Of a stretch of 64,000 bases of DNA, positions 60,510-64,000 are shown piece by piece. A model generated the notes under the pieces. That model did not search any database, was not told where the DNA came from, and saw only the letters and a list, made by a program, of their open reading frames with translations. Each line of letters opens with the position of its first letter. Within the stretch, counting starts at the first letter, position 1. The DNA is from Cerioporus squamosus (lineage: Eukaryota; Basidiomycota; Agaricomycetes; Polyporales; Polyporaceae): the NCBI GenBank assembly GCA_022592435.1, contig JABYQS010000031.1:208786-272785 (forward strand), in the 5' to 3' direction. The translations under genes and the position numbers were made by a program.

Positions 60510-61160
60510 TCGCATATAGTATGGAGATCTCGCGGATTAGAGTAGTGGTTGTCGACGGAAACGAATCTGAGACACTCACTGGTTGCCATGCCATGCACTC
60601 GCTCAGTCGAACGCATCTTCTGTGAACCATTGATCTCGCCGATTCGGGTGAGAGGATGTCGGGTCACTAACCCAAGCTGTTTGACGGTGCTGTACGAATT
60701 CTTCGCTGTTGTGATATTCAGGTATCGGCGGAGAGTACTGCAACTGCAACTAGGAGAAGTTGAAGGATGGATAGTTGCTTTGACAGCGGCAGCGACGTCA
60801 GCCGAGGAGGGAGCAGCCTGAGCAGGGACCGGTTCAGTACGTCCATGTCTTCTGTGTCGGGCTTCTCCTGAGTTGCCGCTGGCGTTGGCGCTCGTGCCTC
60901 ATGGACGTACGTCATGGTCAGCCTCATATTCAACTGGCAGTCGGCGTCCGGGCGTCGGACGTCGGTCGTCGACAACAACGTGCGGCTGCAGCCCGCGTGC
61001 GGGCTTTAATTGCGTGAACAAATACAAGACTGCACACAAACGACGGGCTTGCAGGTACTGGAAGTAACAAACAAGAGTACTTAAGTACAAGACGGCTGGA
61101 ATCCAGGTACTGTTGGCACGGCCTATCTTCTGGACGAGGATCCTGAGTGGTGCATACACT

Positions 61161-62111
61161 TCACATAATCCTGCAGCTCCATCCTTCGCTATCCACGCCT
61201 GGCTGCGGGACGTCAAAGATGCTCGAACGGCCGTCACGAGGGAAGAGGACAGCTCGTCGGCTGTTCCAAGCACCCGCATCTTCGTCGGGATGGAAGACAA
61301 CGGAGTCGTCTTCATCGCGCGGAGGTGGAGAGGCGGATTCTTCGGTGAGAATGTCCTGGGATGTCTCGCGTTGTCCCGCTGCCATGCGGGTGGACGAGCG
61401 GAGAGTTCGAGAGGTAGATGCGCCAGAATGACCGCCCTGGGATGTCTATGAGTGACGAACTCCACATGAAAGACAGTCCTCACCGTTACTCCTGCCGCAT
61501 CATCAGTCTGGTCGACCTGAGGTCTCGGTTCGCCGTGCGAGTCCCGCGTTGCACGCAATCTGGCCTGCTTGGCCGCTATCTGCTCGCGCAACTTATCAGC
61601 CTTCACGGCGTCGCGCGTGATGTACCTTATGCGGTTAGCAATAGTCTCGTCTTGATTGCGGATGAGGGCAGTGACCGTCGCCATGTCGCGTCTGACCTGG
61701 TTGCGCCGTTTGCGGAGATGCGCACTGGCATGGCTGATCTCGACTCTCCTTCTGTGGAGTCGTCTGGTGAGCCAATGGTCCAGGACAGTATGAGTGACGT
61801 ACTTCGAGAGCGCCGTCCGCTTGTCTCGTTCGTAGTCGCGATCCTTCATGGACAGTTCTAGTATGATACCGTCGTCCAGTTTCAACCTGTTTGTCATGTC
61901 ACATCGGAAGGGACAGAATGCCTGCGAAGTGGCGATGATATTCTTGAAGCATCCGAAACAAATGACGTGTCCTGCGGGAGTCTGTCAGCGTGGGTGGCTA
62001 AGTACAAGACTAGACACAGCCTACTTACCGCACTTGACCAGGGACACAGGCCGGTCATTGACCTGGTCCTGGGTCGAACCTCGAAGTGCATATAAAACAC
62101 TTGGCGTGCAT
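61161..62111 (-). CDS. RING plus coiled-coil protein, frame disrupted in exon 1
   Basis: Exons 62111-62029, 61971-61484 and 61436-61161. The RING is canonical C3HC4 once assembled: KCFIC near the start, then VSLVKCGHVICFGCF and FCPFRC. A helical region follows (RRRVEISHASAHLRKRRNQV, LREQIAAKQARLRATRD), then an acidic/Ser-rich tail ending SEGWSCRIM. The exons total 847 nt, one more than a multiple of three: KCFIC is in a different frame from LVKCGH, with the break between about 62095 and 62060. So either one base is in error or the gene is a recent pseudogene. RING followed by coiled coil and an unstructured tail resembles the architecture of Zip3/RNF212/HEI10 proteins, but this is only a resemblance. 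Confidence 0.65.
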
Positions 62112-62697
62112 AGTCGACTGGTTGGCCGGTTGGCTCAACCGAGCTACGGATCGAGGTGCTATATCTGGCAACCACGCCAAACGTCGTTTATCAGTACAGC
62201 TCAAAGCAGACAATGGCTGATGCGCACTTCTGCAAGGAATCGTTTGCCGGACTAGACGCAAGATAATGCGGCATTGGACAAGATGCAAGGACAGCCGGGG
62301 CGGCTACGCTCCACGTGGTGCCAGTCCGGAAGCGGACAGTGAGACGCCAAGTGGGTTGTTCTCAGGCTCTTGCACCGCACCCTCTGAGTCACTGACAACT
62401 CACTCGATATCACAGCTCGCGACAATCCCGTTTGTTCGGTCGGACGGTCAGAAACACGGCATGTTTGGAACGCCACGAACTTCGCCCTGCTTTGTGGCGT
62501 CCGCTTCCCGGGAAAACTGGGCCCCGTAGTCCGGATGCCCATATTCAAAGAGACTCAACGCGTGCGAGTGCGCGAGAGGGCAGGATAAAGAGCTCTCTGT
62601 GGCACGTCTCGCTACGCTCCCGATCTCGTTTCTACCTCTGTCTCCGCACTCCCGCACTCTCTCTTTCCGCGCTACCTCCGCTGTTGTCGTACGAGAC

Positions 62698-63333
62698 ATG
62701 CCTTGCCCACAACCAGCCGTGCCCCTTCGTGTCGCGTGCCCGGTGAGCGATGTCAGTATAGTTCTTTGTTGCTTGCCTGGCGTTCACTGACCATACGTGA
62801 CAGGGCCGAAACCACTCCTTCCAAGGGCTCTACTTCACGCTCTACGCCGAGTGCCTCCCAGGAAGCCCTCCGATCGACGTCGTGACCATCTTCCCGCCCG
62901 TCGAGAACGCACTCGCCAAACGCTACCCGTGTTCGAGAACATCATGGGACCTCTACCGCACATTCATGAGTGTGCCGTGCGCGTCTTCGACATCGAGCAC
63001 AAAGAGTATCGCTTCCTTGTTGCATTCCAGCCCCGACCGCACTCTCCACCCAACCAAGCCTTGTTGAAGATCGTCCCGCACGTTCGAGTTCGAGGAGAGA
63101 TCCTCGTCGTGCGCTCAGGCAAGTCTGTGCTCATACAAGCCATGGGAGGGCGTTCAGCCGTGGCAGCCGCCAAGCTCGCTGTGGGCAAGTGAGTCTCGGA
63201 AGTCATTGTCTCGACGTTGCTCCCCTCTGACCGGTATCGTCACAGGTTCATCATCGAGCTGGATTACCACATGTCCCGCTACCGTGGCAAGCGCGTCGTG
63301 CCTCCCCTCACAACCTTCATAGATCACATGTAA
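62698..63333 (+). CDS. Hypothetical protein, 153 aa
   Basis: Exons 62698-62742, 62804-62881, 62938-63188 and 63246-63333. The first (61 nt) and last (57 nt) introns have standard GTGAG donors. The middle one (62882-62937, 56 nt) is inferred because the frame must change there: GTGACC donor, TTCGAG acceptor, both weak. A 38-nt alternative exists. The protein contains GRNHSFQGLYFTLYAECLPG, PHIHECAVRVFDIEHKEYRF and LVAFQPRPHSPPNQALLKIV, with the tail FIIELDYHMSRYRGKRVV. The mix of beta-type hydrophobic blocks suggests a small folded domain. No family recognised. Confidence 0.6.
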
Positions 63334-63513
63334 CACTCCTGCATCCCCTCCCCCCGAACTTCATGCTGCGTGTAGATGTCAAGCTGTCGTATTGTAGACG
63401 TCTATTATATTCGATGCGTTTCCACCCTACAGTTCCTGTGTGCGCGATGCAGCGATAGCCCCCTCTACGCCGCAGTCCTCGCCGCTCGGCCTTGCTTCGC
63501 AGGGGCTGCATAG

Positions 63514-63544
63514 CTCCTCCTCCTCCTCCTCCTCCTCCTCCTCC
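63514..63544. repeat. CTC trinucleotide microsatellite
   Basis: About ten uninterrupted CTC/CCT units. Confidence 0.9.
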
Positions 63545-63610
63545 CGGACAAAGACGGTTCGGCGGACGAGACTAACCCATCTCCGGCAAGTGGCTTGTTC
63601 TCAATTGATG

Positions 63611-63706
63611 ATTGGAAGTTGACTGACGGCTCCGGCCAGCCAATCAGGAGCGAGCTCAGTTAAGCGGCGATAGTCACATGTTGTGCCTTGCCAGATTCTG
63701 GCCAAT
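63611..63706. promoter_or_regulatory. Three CCAAT boxes, two in a direct repeat
   Basis: ATTGG at 63611-63615, CCAAT at 63640-63644 and CCAAT at 63702-63706. The last two lie in a near-identical GCCAATCAGGAGCGAG-type unit 62 bp apart. They may be HAP-complex (CCAAT-binding) sites of a gene starting beyond 64000. Confidence 0.4.
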
Positions 63707-64000
63707 CAGGAGCGAGGGCAGCTCAGTGCTGAACCTCGAGCGCCCACTCCACTTGGTTCTTGGCGTCCGACACAGAGGCCCGCAATGCGCGAGGGCGTGT
63801 CCCGTCCGTACATCCTCTCGGGATTCATACCATTACTCATTCTACTTCCATGCAGGATATCAACTCGGCGGTTAAACGGCTATGTGCGTCGGTCGCTATC
63901 GACGACGTCCACCGCCGCGGAGGTTAATATCCCGGCGCCACAGGGTTCCCGAACGGTCTCGGTGTGTGTACCCGGTCCTCCGTCCCACAATTCAGCCTTG

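Overview
The window reads as nuclear DNA of a filamentous basidiomycete, most likely an Agaricomycete. Genes lie close together on both strands. They carry many short GT-AG introns, mostly about 45-70 nt. Recognisable products are eukaryotic: histone H3, Golgi GDPase, mitochondrial glycerol-3-phosphate dehydrogenase, tRNA-splicing endonuclease Sen54, a mitochondrial S-adenosylmethionine carrier, a Hos3-like deacetylase, a Gcn4-like bZIP factor and a Sec14/RhoGAP protein. Exon models were built by hand: each junction has splice signals, keeps the frame and, where the family is known, restores its conserved residues. No cDNA was available. I found no tRNA, rRNA or CRISPR array.

Layout. 0.3-8.3 kb: a Gln-rich unknown protein, a small membrane protein, histone H3 and GUT2. 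8.6-12.2 kb: two intact tandem F-box/LRR paralogues. 12.7-18.2 kb: a SPRY-domain protein, GDA1 and a bZIP factor with a short upstream ORF and a leader intron. 18.7-21.3 kb: no confident gene. 21.3-31 kb: an F-box pseudogene (nonsense plus frame change), a methyltransferase, a Sec14-RhoGAP gene, a solo F-box fragment and an F-box/LRR copy with three frame changes. 31-41.9 kb: SEN54, SAM carrier, a Gly/Asn/Gln-rich protein, a RING-H2 protein, the Hos3-like deacetylase and an unknown protein sharing a short motif with the Gly/Asn/Gln-rich one.

45.1-52.5 kb is a different kind of DNA: AT-rich, strongly CpG-depleted, without genes, full of degenerate tandem phrases, and carrying a 750-bp element with 18-bp terminal inverted repeats and TA duplications. 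This looks like decayed transposon or heterochromatin DNA. 52.5-56.3 kb returns to high GC but shows only fragmentary ORFs.

56.4-62.1 kb is the most novel gene block: two paralogous helical proteins of unknown family (352 and 345 aa) beside two small RING plus coiled-coil genes, one with a disrupted frame. A short unknown gene follows at 62.7-63.3 kb. The last 0.5 kb holds a CTC microsatellite and three CCAAT boxes, possibly the promoter of a gene beyond the window.

The housekeeping genes do not form a pathway. The two themes are lineage-specific ubiquitin-type genes (five F-box copies and three RING genes, some decaying) and a transposon-rich island between them.
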